Shown: positions 1 to 6,892, numbered from the stretch's first letter. The stretch: DNA of 7,061 nt from Thermodesulfobacteriota bacterium (GCA_025454185.1 JALOOY010000210.1:1-7061); one strand, 5' to 3'. Program-made: numbers and translations. Notes: generated by a model not told the origin, from the sequence alone.

Positions 1-406
1 GCACCTCGATGCCGAGCAGATTGGCAGGATTGTGCAGCGGCGCCAGCGGGACGAGCCCCCGAATGGCCGCGACGACTTCCCCGGTGATCAGCGTTGGCTC
101 CTGAAACCGTTCCCCGCCGTGCACCACCCGGTGCCCGATCCCGAACAGGTCTTCTTCCCCGGTCAGGATCCGGTCCCGACTGTTGACCCGGCCGATCAGA
201 TCGAACCCGGCGGCGTGATCGACCACCGGTTCCGCTGTTTCTGATAAATCGAAGGTCCCGTCGGCCAGACTCCGCTTTTGACCAAGCCGGGCTTCCGCAG
301 TCCCGATCTTCTCCAGCAGTCCCCCGGCAATCAAGCGCAGGTCTTTTCCCTCAAAGACTTCGTACTTGATGGAGGAACTGCCGCAGTTGATGACCAGGAG
401 CTTCAT
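1..406 (-). CDS. ackA: Acetate kinase, N-terminal part (gene continues past the left edge)
   Basis: Acetate kinase interconverts acetate plus ATP with acetyl phosphate plus ADP in the cytoplasm, the last step of the Pta-AckA pathway. I translated 135 codons from the ATG at 406. The protein opens MKLLVINCGSSSIKYE, the family's N-terminal phosphate-binding signature, with N7, S10, S12 and K14 at the positions known from the Methanosarcina thermophila enzyme. GHRVVHGGE follows at about 91-99 (R93 matching the substrate-binding arginine), and APLHNPANL at 122-130 carries the conserved histidine H125. About 400 residues are usual for the family, so roughly two thirds is missing only because the window ends. 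The start lies 11 nt after the upstream stop. No strong ribosome binding site is visible (GCGCTCTTTT precedes the ATG), which suggests translational coupling to the upstream gene. Identification is near certain. Confidence 0.97.
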   Translation of the reverse strand, partial: MKLLVINCGSSSIKYEVFEGKDLRLIAGGLLEKIGTAEARLGQKRSLADGTFDLSETAEPVVDHAAGFDLIGRVNSRDRILTGEEDLFGIGHRVVHGGERFQEPTLITGEVVAAIRGLVPLAPLHNPANLLGIEV

Positions 407-417
407 TAAAAGAGCGC

Positions 418-1407
418 TCAATCCATTATCTCTTTGCGGTCGACGGATACCAGCAGGGCGACCCTTTTCAGACGGTTTATTAACTCCATTTCGGCCAGGG
501 AGATCTCCACCCCGGGGTCTTCGGAGTCTTCTTCCACCTTGACCCCCATCCAGTTCAGACGCAGGGAGAGGGGCTGAATGGTCAGGACGAACTCCGGGTT
601 GTTCAAAAAGGACAGGAGATGGTTCAGGGAGTCCTCGGGAGATCCCAGGGCCGCTGTCACCGTTTGCAGTTCCAGATCGACATCGGCCAGCAATTTCCTT
701 ACCCGAACCGCCTTGGCGACGCTGTCCCGGTCGGTTTCCAGCATTCCTTCCAGACTCCGGTTGTGGTCTCTAAGGATTTTCAGTTTTATCCCCATCAAAT
801 GCCTTTCTTCCGTCAGGTCTTCTTTCTGACTTTTCAGGTTGGTCAGGTGCTCCAGGGCCCGGAGACCCAAGAGCCGCAGTCCCCCTTCCCGCAGCGCCTG
901 GCGGCATGCTGCTTCCGTCGCGGCCGGAGCCACGATCCGGTGATCCGTAAAATCGACCGCCGTTTGGGGCACGTCCCGCCGGATGATTTCACCCTGATGT
1001 ACACTGGTGAAAATGGTCTTTTCGGTGCAAGTGGCTGTCAAGAGCCCTGTGACCCGGGTGGCCGCCTCACGCTGGAAGAAGGAAGTCAGATCGTCACTGT
1101 CGCTGAACAGCCTCCCCAATTGATCGGTAGTGGCGAACAGCAGCTTTACCAGGGAGGCCGGTCCCCCCGGTTCGATCGACAAAGGCCGGGGCCCGGGTAT
1201 GGTCTCGACCAGATCGGCGACATATTTTTCAGCTTTCCTGACCGGGTCCTGCAGGCGCTTACGGTATCCTCGGACATGGCGAATGGCCGGAGACACTTGT
1301 TCCACCAGACGCTCGATGGATTCCACCAGGGCGGCCTCGGTTTTCCGCGTCTCCTCATCCGGGAACAAAAAACCTTTAATCGCAGACCAAAGATCCTCCA
1401 GGCCCAT
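418..1407 (-). CDS. Uncharacterised 329-residue protein encoded between pta and ackA
   Basis: I do not recognise this family. The product is a soluble-looking, charged, mostly helical protein with no signal peptide or membrane segment. Residues 17-70 are rich in charged and heptad-like positions. A central part (about 85-175) contains TRVTGLLTA and a FTSVHQGEIIRRDVP stretch. Residues 180-250 (many L, K, E, R) look like a coiled coil, and the C-terminal tail has NWMGVKVEEDSEDPGVEI (285-302) and ends VALLVSVDRKEIMD. No catalytic motif, metal site or nucleotide-binding loop is evident. It starts 18 nt after the pta stop and ends 11 nt before ackA, so it is probably co-transcribed and may act with one of those enzymes; that is inference from position only. 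The ribosome binding site is weak: the AAGGGG next to the pta stop is rather far from the ATG. Codon use and GC resemble the neighbours, and the frame is open throughout, supporting a real gene. Confidence 0.85.
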   Translation of the reverse strand: MGLEDLWSAIKGFLFPDEETRKTEAALVESIERLVEQVSPAIRHVRGYRKRLQDPVRKAEKYVADLVETIPGPRPLSIEPGGPASLVKLLFATTDQLGRLFSDSDDLTSFFQREAATRVTGLLTATCTEKTIFTSVHQGEIIRRDVPQTAVDFTDHRIVAPAATEAACRQALREGGLRLLGLRALEHLTNLKSQKEDLTEERHLMGIKLKILRDHNRSLEGMLETDRDSVAKAVRVRKLLADVDLELQTVTAALGSPEDSLNHLLSFLNNPEFVLTIQPLSLRLNWMGVKVEEDSEDPGVEISLAEMELINRLKRVALLVSVDRKEIMD

Positions 1408-1425
1408 GCCGCTTAGTCCCGCCCC

Positions 1426-3516
1426 TTAAGTCTGCTGGGCCTGGATGGCCGTGATGGCAATGGTGTTGACGATGTCCGCCACCGAGGCCCCCCGGCTGAG
1501 ATCGTTGACCGGCTTGTTCAGGCCCTGCAAAACGGGACCGATGGCCAGGGCCCCGGCGGCCCGCTGCACGGCCTTGTAGGCGCTGTTGCCGGCGTTCAGG
1601 TCCGGAAAAATAAATACCGTGGCCCGCCCGGCCACCTCGCTCTGCGGCATTTTTATCCGGGCCACTTCGGCGTCGATGGCCGCGTCGTACTGAATGGGTC
1701 CTTCCACTCTCAGGTCCGGCCCGAGCAAACGGGCCAGGCGGGTGGCCTCCCGCACCTTGTCTACCTCCGGACCTTTGCCGGAATCTCCGGTGGAGTAGGA
1801 GAGCATGGCCACCCGGGGTTCGATGCCGAAGGCGGCGGCAGTCCGGGCCGAATTGACTGCAATGTCGGCCAGTTCCTCGGCCGTCGGTTCGGGGTTGACG
1901 GCACAGTCGCCGTAGACCAGGACCCGATCGGCCAGGCACATAAAAAAAATGCCGGAGACCACCCGGGAGCCCGGCCGGGTCTTCACGAACTCCAGGGCCG
2001 GGCGGATGGTATGGGCGGTGGTGTGCACGGCCCCGGAGACCATCCCCTCCGCCAGTCCCTGATGGACCATCATGGTGCCGAAATAGCTGACATCGGCCAG
2101 GGTATCGTAGGCCATTTCCAGGGAGATCCCCTTATGCTTGCGGGCCTCCAGGTAGACTGCGGCAAATCCCCGCCGCAGTTCCGAGACAGTCGGATCGATG
2201 CTCGGCACGTCTGGCTGAGCAAGTCCCAGGGCGGCGATCTTCTGCTGCACGGCCTCGACCTTCCCCAGCAGCGTCAGACGGCAGACTTTCCGCAAGAGGA
2301 TAATTTCCGCGGCCCGGAGAATACGCTCCTCCTGGCCTTCCGGCAATACAATATGCCGGGTTTCCCGTCGGGCCCTTTCCAGCAGTTCATGTTGAAACAT
2401 CAGCGGTGTGATTCGATCCGGCCGGGCTACGGCGACGCGCCCCAGCAGGGAGGGCACATCGACAAAGGATTCGACCAGCCCGGCGGCGGCGGCCAGCTTA
2501 CGCCGGTCCTCGGTAACCGGTCCCGGTTCCACCCGGCTGGCCTCCAGGGCGGTGATAAAGGTATCGGTTTCCACGGTCAGCACCGGCAGGTGGGTCATGG
2601 CCGGGTTGTCGATCAGCCGCATGACCTGGGATGCCGGTTCCAGACCTCCGCAAAGCAGGAGTCCGGCGATCCGGGGAAAGGACGGGGACTGGTCGGCGGC
2701 CAGCGTGCCCAGGATAATGTCGGAACGATCTCCGGGAGCAATGACCAGGCTGCCATCCACCAGGCGGTCGAGAAAGTGCGGCAGTTCCATGGCCGCCACC
2801 TTAAATTCCTGGACCAGCCCGTCGCCGGCCTCCGGATCACCGCTTATCCGTTTGGCTTTCAAGTTCCGGGCGATATCACGAATGGTGGGCTTCTCCAGAA
2901 GGGGGTGCTCCGGCAGGACGAAGACAGGGAAGCTCCCCTCATCGACCCGGTTAAGGATTTTTTGAAATTCGTCCCGATCTTCGGGATTGACTCGGTTGAC
3001 CACCAGGGCCAGCAGATCGCTGCGCTTTTCCTTCAGGGTTTCCACCAACCCCTGGACGGCATTTTCAATACGCTCCCGGGGTTTACCCCAGCCGTTCACC
3101 ACCGGCAGGACCGCCACCCCCAGGTGATTGGCCAGATCGGCGTTAAAATCAAACTCCAGGATGAGCGAGTCACTCCGGTACCCTGTCCCTACCACCAGAA
3201 TAAAATCGCACCGGGCTTCCAGGTCTTTGAACTTTTCCAGGATCAGGCCAACCAGTTCCTCCCGAGTGCCCGGAGCATTGATTAGGTCCAGCGCCCTTCG
3301 ATGATTCACCCCGTAAAGGGCCTCGTAGGAAAAAGGAAATCCATAGCGATCGGCAGCAAAAGCCAGCAGAGGGTCCCGGTCGGACCCCTCCGCCACCACG
3401 GGCCGAAAGACGGCCAGTTTAGGGATTCGGGTCGAGAGGGTCTCCATGAGCCCGACGGCCGTCAGCGTCTTGCCGCTGCGCGGTTCGCTGCTGAGGAGAT
3501 AAAGGCCCCGGCTCAT
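1426..3516 (-). CDS. pta: Phosphate acetyltransferase, long three-domain form
   Basis: Phosphate acetyltransferase interconverts acetyl-CoA plus phosphate with acetyl phosphate plus CoA. At 696 residues it matches the long E. coli-type enzyme (about 714) rather than the short catalytic-only form. Domains in order: a dethiobiotin-synthetase-like P-loop domain (about 1-215) with SSEPRSGKT at 9-17; a DRTGG-type regulatory domain (about 220-335) with DGSLVIAPGDRSDIILG (254-270) and GLLLCGG (285-291); and the PTA/PTB catalytic domain (about 370-696) with LPEGQEERILRAAE (391-404), SGAVHTTAHTIRPAL (494-508), YSTGDSGKGPEV (574-585) and VEGPIQYDAAID (604-615). In E. coli the N-terminal parts mediate allosteric control by metabolites; the same is likely here but not shown. 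The ATG at 3516 has GGAG seven bases upstream and lies 13 nt after the pfk stop. The frame is intact from start to stop. Confidence 0.97.
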   Translation of the reverse strand: MSRGLYLLSSEPRSGKTLTAVGLMETLSTRIPKLAVFRPVVAEGSDRDPLLAFAADRYGFPFSYEALYGVNHRRALDLINAPGTREELVGLILEKFKDLEARCDFILVVGTGYRSDSLILEFDFNADLANHLGVAVLPVVNGWGKPRERIENAVQGLVETLKEKRSDLLALVVNRVNPEDRDEFQKILNRVDEGSFPVFVLPEHPLLEKPTIRDIARNLKAKRISGDPEAGDGLVQEFKVAAMELPHFLDRLVDGSLVIAPGDRSDIILGTLAADQSPSFPRIAGLLLCGGLEPASQVMRLIDNPAMTHLPVLTVETDTFITALEASRVEPGPVTEDRRKLAAAAGLVESFVDVPSLLGRVAVARPDRITPLMFQHELLERARRETRHIVLPEGQEERILRAAEIILLRKVCRLTLLGKVEAVQQKIAALGLAQPDVPSIDPTVSELRRGFAAVYLEARKHKGISLEMAYDTLADVSYFGTMMVHQGLAEGMVSGAVHTTAHTIRPALEFVKTRPGSRVVSGIFFMCLADRVLVYGDCAVNPEPTAEELADIAVNSARTAAAFGIEPRVAMLSYSTGDSGKGPEVDKVREATRLARLLGPDLRVEGPIQYDAAIDAEVARIKMPQSEVAGRATVFIFPDLNAGNSAYKAVQRAAGALAIGPVLQGLNKPVNDLSRGASVADIVNTIAITAIQAQQT

Positions 3517-3529
3517 TCTTTGGCTCCGG

Positions 3530-4843
3530 TTACGTCCGGGTACCAGGCGCCGGGTTGGATTTCAGGTCCAGGGGCTGCCCGGTGGAGGCCACGACACTGT
3601 TCCAGAGCCGTCCCCGGGGATCGATCTTCTTCCGTGAGGCAACCGCCAGCGAGATCGGCACATGAGTAAAGGTGTTGTTCCAAAACCCCACCACCATGTT
3701 GGTCCGGCCGGCCAGGCCGGCATGGACGGCGTTGTGGGCCAGCAGCAGACAGAAGGCCGAATCCCGGGGATTGGCCGGCTGACTGCGTATGGTATAGCTG
3801 GGATCGATGTATTTGAGGTTGATATCGATCCGGTTCTCCTGGAAATAGGCCTTGATGCGGTCCCTCAGAAAAAGTCCGATGTCTCCGTGTTTCAGGTTGC
3901 CCGAGGCGTCCCGTTCCCCGGTCCCGGCCAGCAGATCCTGGCCGGCCCCTTCGGCCACCACAATGACGGCATGCCCCCGCCGCTGCAGTCGCTGCTTTAA
4001 GGCCTGGAGAAAAGCTTCCAGGCTAAAAGGCACCTCCGGCACCAGGCAAAAGTTGACCTGGTTGTCCACCAGGACCGAATAGGCGGCGATGAAACCGGAG
4101 TCACGACCCATGAGCTTCACCAGGCCGATGCCGTTGCGGGCCCCGATGGCCTCGCTGTGGGCGCCGTTGGTGGACCGCTTGGCCTCGGCTACGGCCGTTT
4201 CGAAGCCGAAGGTGGTTTGAATATAGGAAATGTCGTTGTCGATCGTCTTGGGGATGCCGACGACGGCCAGGGGCCGGCCCCGGCGGGCGGCCTCCTGGTG
4301 GATGGCCTGGGCCCCGCGCAGGGTCCCGTCACCGCCGATGGTAAAAAGGAGGCCTATCTTCATCCGCTCCAGGGTGTCCACCATGTCGGCCGGGTCCTGG
4401 GGACCACGGGAAGAGCCCAGAATCGTTCCGCCCAACTCGTGGATCTCACCGACCCCCTCCGGAGTCAATTCCAGTGGGACATGCCCGTAGCGGCGGCTTA
4501 GTCCCTCGTATCCATAGCGAAAACCATAGATGGTCTTCACGCCGTAATGATGATAGAGGCTCAGCACGGCGGCCCGGATTACGTTGTTCAGGCCGGGGCA
4601 AAGTCCGCCGCAGGTGACGATGCCGGCTTTGAGCCGGGACGGCTCAAAAAATATCCGTTCCCGCGGACCGGCCACCTCCATGACCGGCGGCTCCTTTCCC
4701 GCAGCCAGTATCTGCTTAACCTCAGACCAGTCGTTGTGGTACAGGATGGTCTCCTCTTCGGAAACAAACCCGCTCCAGGCCATGGGAGAGGGAAACCGGC
4801 AGGCGCCGAGGCGATCGATGGAAAAGTCAAGCTCTGAATTCAT
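3530..4843 (-). CDS. pfkA: 6-phosphofructokinase, plant/trypanosome-like (probably ATP-dependent)
   Basis: This enzyme phosphorylates fructose-6-phosphate to fructose-1,6-bisphosphate, the committed step of glycolysis. It has 437 residues, against about 320 in E. coli PfkA; an N-terminal extension of about 70 residues precedes the core. Core motifs are GIVTCGGLCPGLNNVIR (74-90), the donor loop GGDGT (170-174), PKTIDND (198-204) with the expected catalytic base D202, MGRDSG (245-250), PEVPF (269-273), VVAEGAGQ (295-302) and KYIDPSYTIRS (344-354). IDPSYTIRS resembles the IDPTYMIR of plant and trypanosomatid enzymes. E. coli G104 corresponds to G173 and G124 to K199. Gly at the first site points to ATP, whereas PPi enzymes usually have Asp there; Lys at the second is shared by PPi enzymes and the plant/trypanosome ATP group. 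ATP use is therefore likely but not certain. The ATG at 4843 has AGAGGA about seven bases upstream. The downstream gene pta begins 13 nt after the stop. Confidence 0.94.
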   Translation of the reverse strand: MNSELDFSIDRLGACRFPSPMAWSGFVSEEETILYHNDWSEVKQILAAGKEPPVMEVAGPRERIFFEPSRLKAGIVTCGGLCPGLNNVIRAAVLSLYHHYGVKTIYGFRYGYEGLSRRYGHVPLELTPEGVGEIHELGGTILGSSRGPQDPADMVDTLERMKIGLLFTIGGDGTLRGAQAIHQEAARRGRPLAVVGIPKTIDNDISYIQTTFGFETAVAEAKRSTNGAHSEAIGARNGIGLVKLMGRDSGFIAAYSVLVDNQVNFCLVPEVPFSLEAFLQALKQRLQRRGHAVIVVAEGAGQDLLAGTGERDASGNLKHGDIGLFLRDRIKAYFQENRIDINLKYIDPSYTIRSQPANPRDSAFCLLLAHNAVHAGLAGRTNMVVGFWNNTFTHVPISLAVASRKKIDPRGRLWNSVVASTGQPLDLKSNPAPGTRT

Positions 4844-4960
4844 TTCTGATTCCTCTTGATGGTTTCAAAGTTAAACTTCGTATTAAACCTTGCAGGAAAA
4901 TAAAGTTTCGAATTTTGATATTCGATCATTCGAATTTGTTTCGGATTTAACCCCGCTTCC
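4844..4960. repeat. AT-rich fba-pfk spacer with iterated TTCGAAT-like motifs
   Basis: This 117-nt spacer is far richer in A and T than the flanking genes. It contains TTTCGAATTT (4907-4916), ATTCGATCAT (4920-4929), ATTCGAATTT (4929-4937 region) and TTTCGGATTT (4939-4948). ATTCGA and TCGAAT (4920-4925 and 4930-4935) form a 6-bp inverted repeat with a 4-nt spacer. A small AAGTT-A-AACTT dyad lies at 4868-4878. I see no intrinsic terminator with a T-run in the gene direction and no convincing sigma-70 promoter. The spacer could hold a regulated promoter for pfk-pta-ackA or be neutral degenerate repeat DNA. Confidence 0.5.
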
Positions 4961-5989
4961 TTAGGCTTTAAACATTGTAGTTCCTGTTGCCCGCAAATCC
5001 TCCACCGCCTTTTTCACCCTCTCCGCCATGGCCGCTTCCGCCTCGCCCAGGTACTGCCGGGGGTCGTAGGCCTTTTTATTCCCCACTTCTCCGTCCACCT
5101 TCAAGACCTCGTTATAGTGGCGGAACATGTGGTGGACCACGGCCCGGGTGAAGGCATACTGGGTGTCGGTGTCGACATTCATCTTGACCACGCCATAGTC
5201 CAGGGCTTCGTGGATGTCGGCCAGTTCCGATCCCGACCCGCCGTGGAAGACGAGGTAGAAGCGGGCGAGCTCTCCATATTGCTTCACCGCCGCCTCCTGG
5301 CAGTCCCGCAGGATGGCGGGTTTCAGCTTGACGGCCCCGGGCTTGTACACGCCGTGCACGTTGCCGAAAGTGGCGGCCAGTAGATAGTGGGATTTGGCCG
5401 CGGCCCCCAGGCGCCGGGCCACCTCCAGCGTGTCCTCGGGCGTGGTGTAGAGCTTGGCCGAGGCCTCGGCCTTGACGCCGTCCTCCTCCCCGCCGACCAC
5501 GCCGGCTTCGATCTCCAGGATCAGGTCGTTACGCTGAAACCGCTCCAGGAGCTGGACGGCCAGGTCCAGGTTTTCTTTCAGCGGCAGGGCGCTGCCGTCG
5601 AACATGTGGCTGCTGAACAGGTTGGGCCTTCCGGCGGCCCGGCGCCGTTCGGTCTCTTCCACCAGCGGCAACACATACTGCTCGAGCTTGTCGGCCTGGC
5701 AGTGATCGGTGTGCAGGGCCACGTAGACCGGATAGCGTTCGGCGGCCCGGTGCACGTGTTCGGCGATGGAAATGGCCCCCAGGACCATGTCCTTGACCGA
5801 GGTTCCGGAGGCAAAGGCCGCCCCGCCGGTTGATACCTGGATGATACCGTCGCTGCGGCTTTCGGCCAGCCCTTTCAAGACGGCGTTGGCCGTGGTCAGA
5901 GAGGTGACATTGATGGCCGGATAGGCAAAGTGCCCTTCCCGGGCCCGGTCCAGCATTTTACAATAGGTTTGATAATCGGCAACGGGCAT
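4961..5989 (-). CDS. fbaA: Class II (zinc) fructose-bisphosphate aldolase, class IIA type
   Basis: The enzyme reversibly cleaves fructose-1,6-bisphosphate into dihydroxyacetone phosphate and glyceraldehyde-3-phosphate, serving glycolysis and gluconeogenesis in the cytoplasm. The 342-residue length fits class IIA enzymes (about 340-360). ALHTDHC (91-97) supplies catalytic D95 and zinc ligand H96; EIEAGVVGGEEDG (159-171) supplies E161 and catalytic E169; FGNVHGVY (208-215) supplies zinc ligand H212; FHGGSGS (248-254) supplies zinc ligand H249 and the phosphate-binding loop; NVDTDTQYA (271-279) binds substrate. All match E. coli FbaA residues at a nearly constant offset (D109, H110, E174, E182, H226, H264), so the enzyme should be active. 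The ATG at 5989 follows AAAGGAG at good spacing. Gaps of 120 nt before and 117 nt after suggest it may be its own transcription unit or have its own promoter. Confidence 0.97.
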   Translation of the reverse strand: MPVADYQTYCKMLDRAREGHFAYPAINVTSLTTANAVLKGLAESRSDGIIQVSTGGAAFASGTSVKDMVLGAISIAEHVHRAAERYPVYVALHTDHCQADKLEQYVLPLVEETERRRAAGRPNLFSSHMFDGSALPLKENLDLAVQLLERFQRNDLILEIEAGVVGGEEDGVKAEASAKLYTTPEDTLEVARRLGAAAKSHYLLAATFGNVHGVYKPGAVKLKPAILRDCQEAAVKQYGELARFYLVFHGGSGSELADIHEALDYGVVKMNVDTDTQYAFTRAVVHHMFRHYNEVLKVDGEVGNKKAYDPRQYLGEAEAAMAERVKKAVEDLRATGTTMFKA

Positions 5990-6063
5990 GCTGTGCTCCT
6001 TTTCAATTTTTCTTAGCTGCGTTCATTATTAAATAAAGCCGTGGTTTTATCTAATAGAATTTG
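5990..6063 (-). promoter_or_regulatory. AT-rich leader of fba with its ribosome binding site
   Basis: The stretch directly upstream of the aldolase gene is AT-rich compared with the genes. Read on the minus strand it ends AAAAGGAGCACAGC before the ATG, a strong ribosome binding site that supports the start at 5989. TATTAG and TTTAATAA-like segments could be -10 elements, but none has a good -35 at 16-18 nt; the best, TTGCTA with an 18-nt spacer to TATTAG, would overlap the inverted repeat at 6064-6103. A promoter here is plausible, its exact site unresolved. Confidence 0.35.
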
Positions 6064-6103
6064 ACAGCCATTGTTAGCAATAAATTCTCAGCACAATGGC
6101 TGT
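6064..6103. repeat. Perfect 11-bp inverted repeat between the LOG gene and fba
   Basis: ACAGCCATTGT (6064-6074) is matched exactly by ACAATGGCTGT (6093-6103) across an 18-nt AT-rich centre. It begins 6 nt after the LOG stop codon (6110-6112) and ends about 75 nt before the fba start. In RNA it would form a stem-loop just past the LOG gene, but no T-run follows on either strand (minus: CAAATTCT; plus: AAGAATC), so it is not a classic intrinsic terminator. It could be a transcript-end or processing hairpin, or a dyad operator for a dimeric regulator of fba. Confidence 0.75.
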
Positions 6104-6109
6104 AAGAAT

Positions 6110-6877
6110 CTAAACGATCGACGCCTCCGGCAACTCCTCTTCCCGCTCCCAGCGCTCGTAATGCCTCCGGATGACCGCCACCGCATCATCCAGGCAATCT
6201 ACGCACTGGGGGATGTTCATGTCCATCGCGTCGGCCAAACCGTGTCCCGAGTCGACCATGTTTGACCTGGCCCATTCCAGGAGATCGGTCCACATTTTCC
6301 CCACCAGCAGAATCGGGGTGTCGTAGAGCTTCCGCACCTGCAGGAGCTGCCAGACCATCATGAGCTCCAGGGTCGTGCCGATCCCGCCGGGGGTAACGAT
6401 ATAGGCGTTGGAGCGCAGAATAAAGTGATGGAGCCGGGAAAAGAAACTTTTGTGCTGATAGACTTCCCCGACAAAAGCGTTGGTCTCCTGCTCGAAAGGC
6501 AGATCCACCCGAATTCCCACCGAGCGCTCCGGATGGTCCGGGGCGCCCAGATGGGCCCCCTCGTTGGCGGCCCGCATCAGCCCCGGCCCGCCCCCGGTAA
6601 TGATATGGCAGCCCATGGCCGCCAGCTTGGCGCTGAGATCCTTGGTGGCCTCGTAAGGCGGTGTGCCGGGCTTGATGCGGGCTGAGCCGAAAATAGTCAC
6701 CTGAAAAAAGGGGGTCTTCTTAGGCCGCAGCTTGGTCAGTTCATCAACGGCATCCCAGAGCTTGACCAGGACATTGTTCAAAATATGGCGGGTCACCTCG
6801 AAATCCAGGGTATGGATGAAGACCCGGGCGATGTCGTTCTCCTGGACGGCTTCCGGTTTTTGGTTATCGAGGGGCAT
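6110..6877 (-). CDS. LOG-family protein (Rossmann-fold nucleotide 5'-phosphate phosphoribohydrolase-like)
   Basis: LOG-family enzymes (often misannotated as lysine decarboxylases) hydrolyse the N-glycosidic bond of nucleoside 5'-monophosphates, releasing base and ribose-5-phosphate; in plants and some bacteria this activates cytokinins. This 255-residue protein has FGSAR (63-67) at the first strand of the fold, TGGGPGLMRAANEGA (94-108) and PGGIGTTLE (163-171), the family's PGGxGTxxE signature. R148 and E171 are spaced 23 residues apart, as are the catalytic Arg and Glu of characterised LOGs, but the usual Lys after that Arg is Leu here (SRLHH). The N-terminal segment (1-55) is helical and longer than in small LOGs of about 190 residues. 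The ATG at 6877 has AAGGAAG upstream. Its substrate, and why it sits by glycolysis genes, cannot be read from sequence; a role in nucleotide salvage is the general expectation. Confidence 0.9.
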   Translation of the reverse strand: MPLDNQKPEAVQENDIARVFIHTLDFEVTRHILNNVLVKLWDAVDELTKLRPKKTPFFQVTIFGSARIKPGTPPYEATKDLSAKLAAMGCHIITGGGPGLMRAANEGAHLGAPDHPERSVGIRVDLPFEQETNAFVGEVYQHKSFFSRLHHFILRSNAYIVTPGGIGTTLELMMVWQLLQVRKLYDTPILLVGKMWTDLLEWARSNMVDSGHGLADAMDMNIPQCVDCLDDAVAVIRRHYERWEREEELPEASIV

Positions 6878-6892
6878 GGAACTTCCTTCGCT

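Noticed and set aside
619..1416. 265-codon plus-strand open frame opposite the unknown gene
   Set aside because: I considered whether this, rather than the minus frame, is the real gene. The minus frame fits the operon spacing and direction and has a balanced, helical protein composition; the plus frame is unusually rich in Gln, Gly, Arg and Pro and runs against all neighbours.
1376..1939. 187-codon second minus-strand frame inside the 3' end of pta
   Set aside because: It overlaps the conserved catalytic domain of Pta, and its product is dominated by Arg and Gly, a typical out-of-frame artefact.
2011..3285. Long open frame (424 codons) on the plus strand opposite pta
   Set aside because: It lies entirely antisense to a confidently identified gene. 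Its translation is rich in Gly, Gln, His and Pro with no known domain, as expected for a shadow frame in GC-rich DNA.
6061..6086. TTGACA followed by TAAATT on the plus strand, resembling a promoter
   Set aside because: The spacing is only 14 nt, the TTGACA belongs to the inverted repeat arm, and no plus-strand gene follows.
6064..6103. Intrinsic terminator for the LOG gene
   Set aside because: The stem is perfect, but the 18-nt loop is long and no T-run follows, so I list it only as an inverted repeat.
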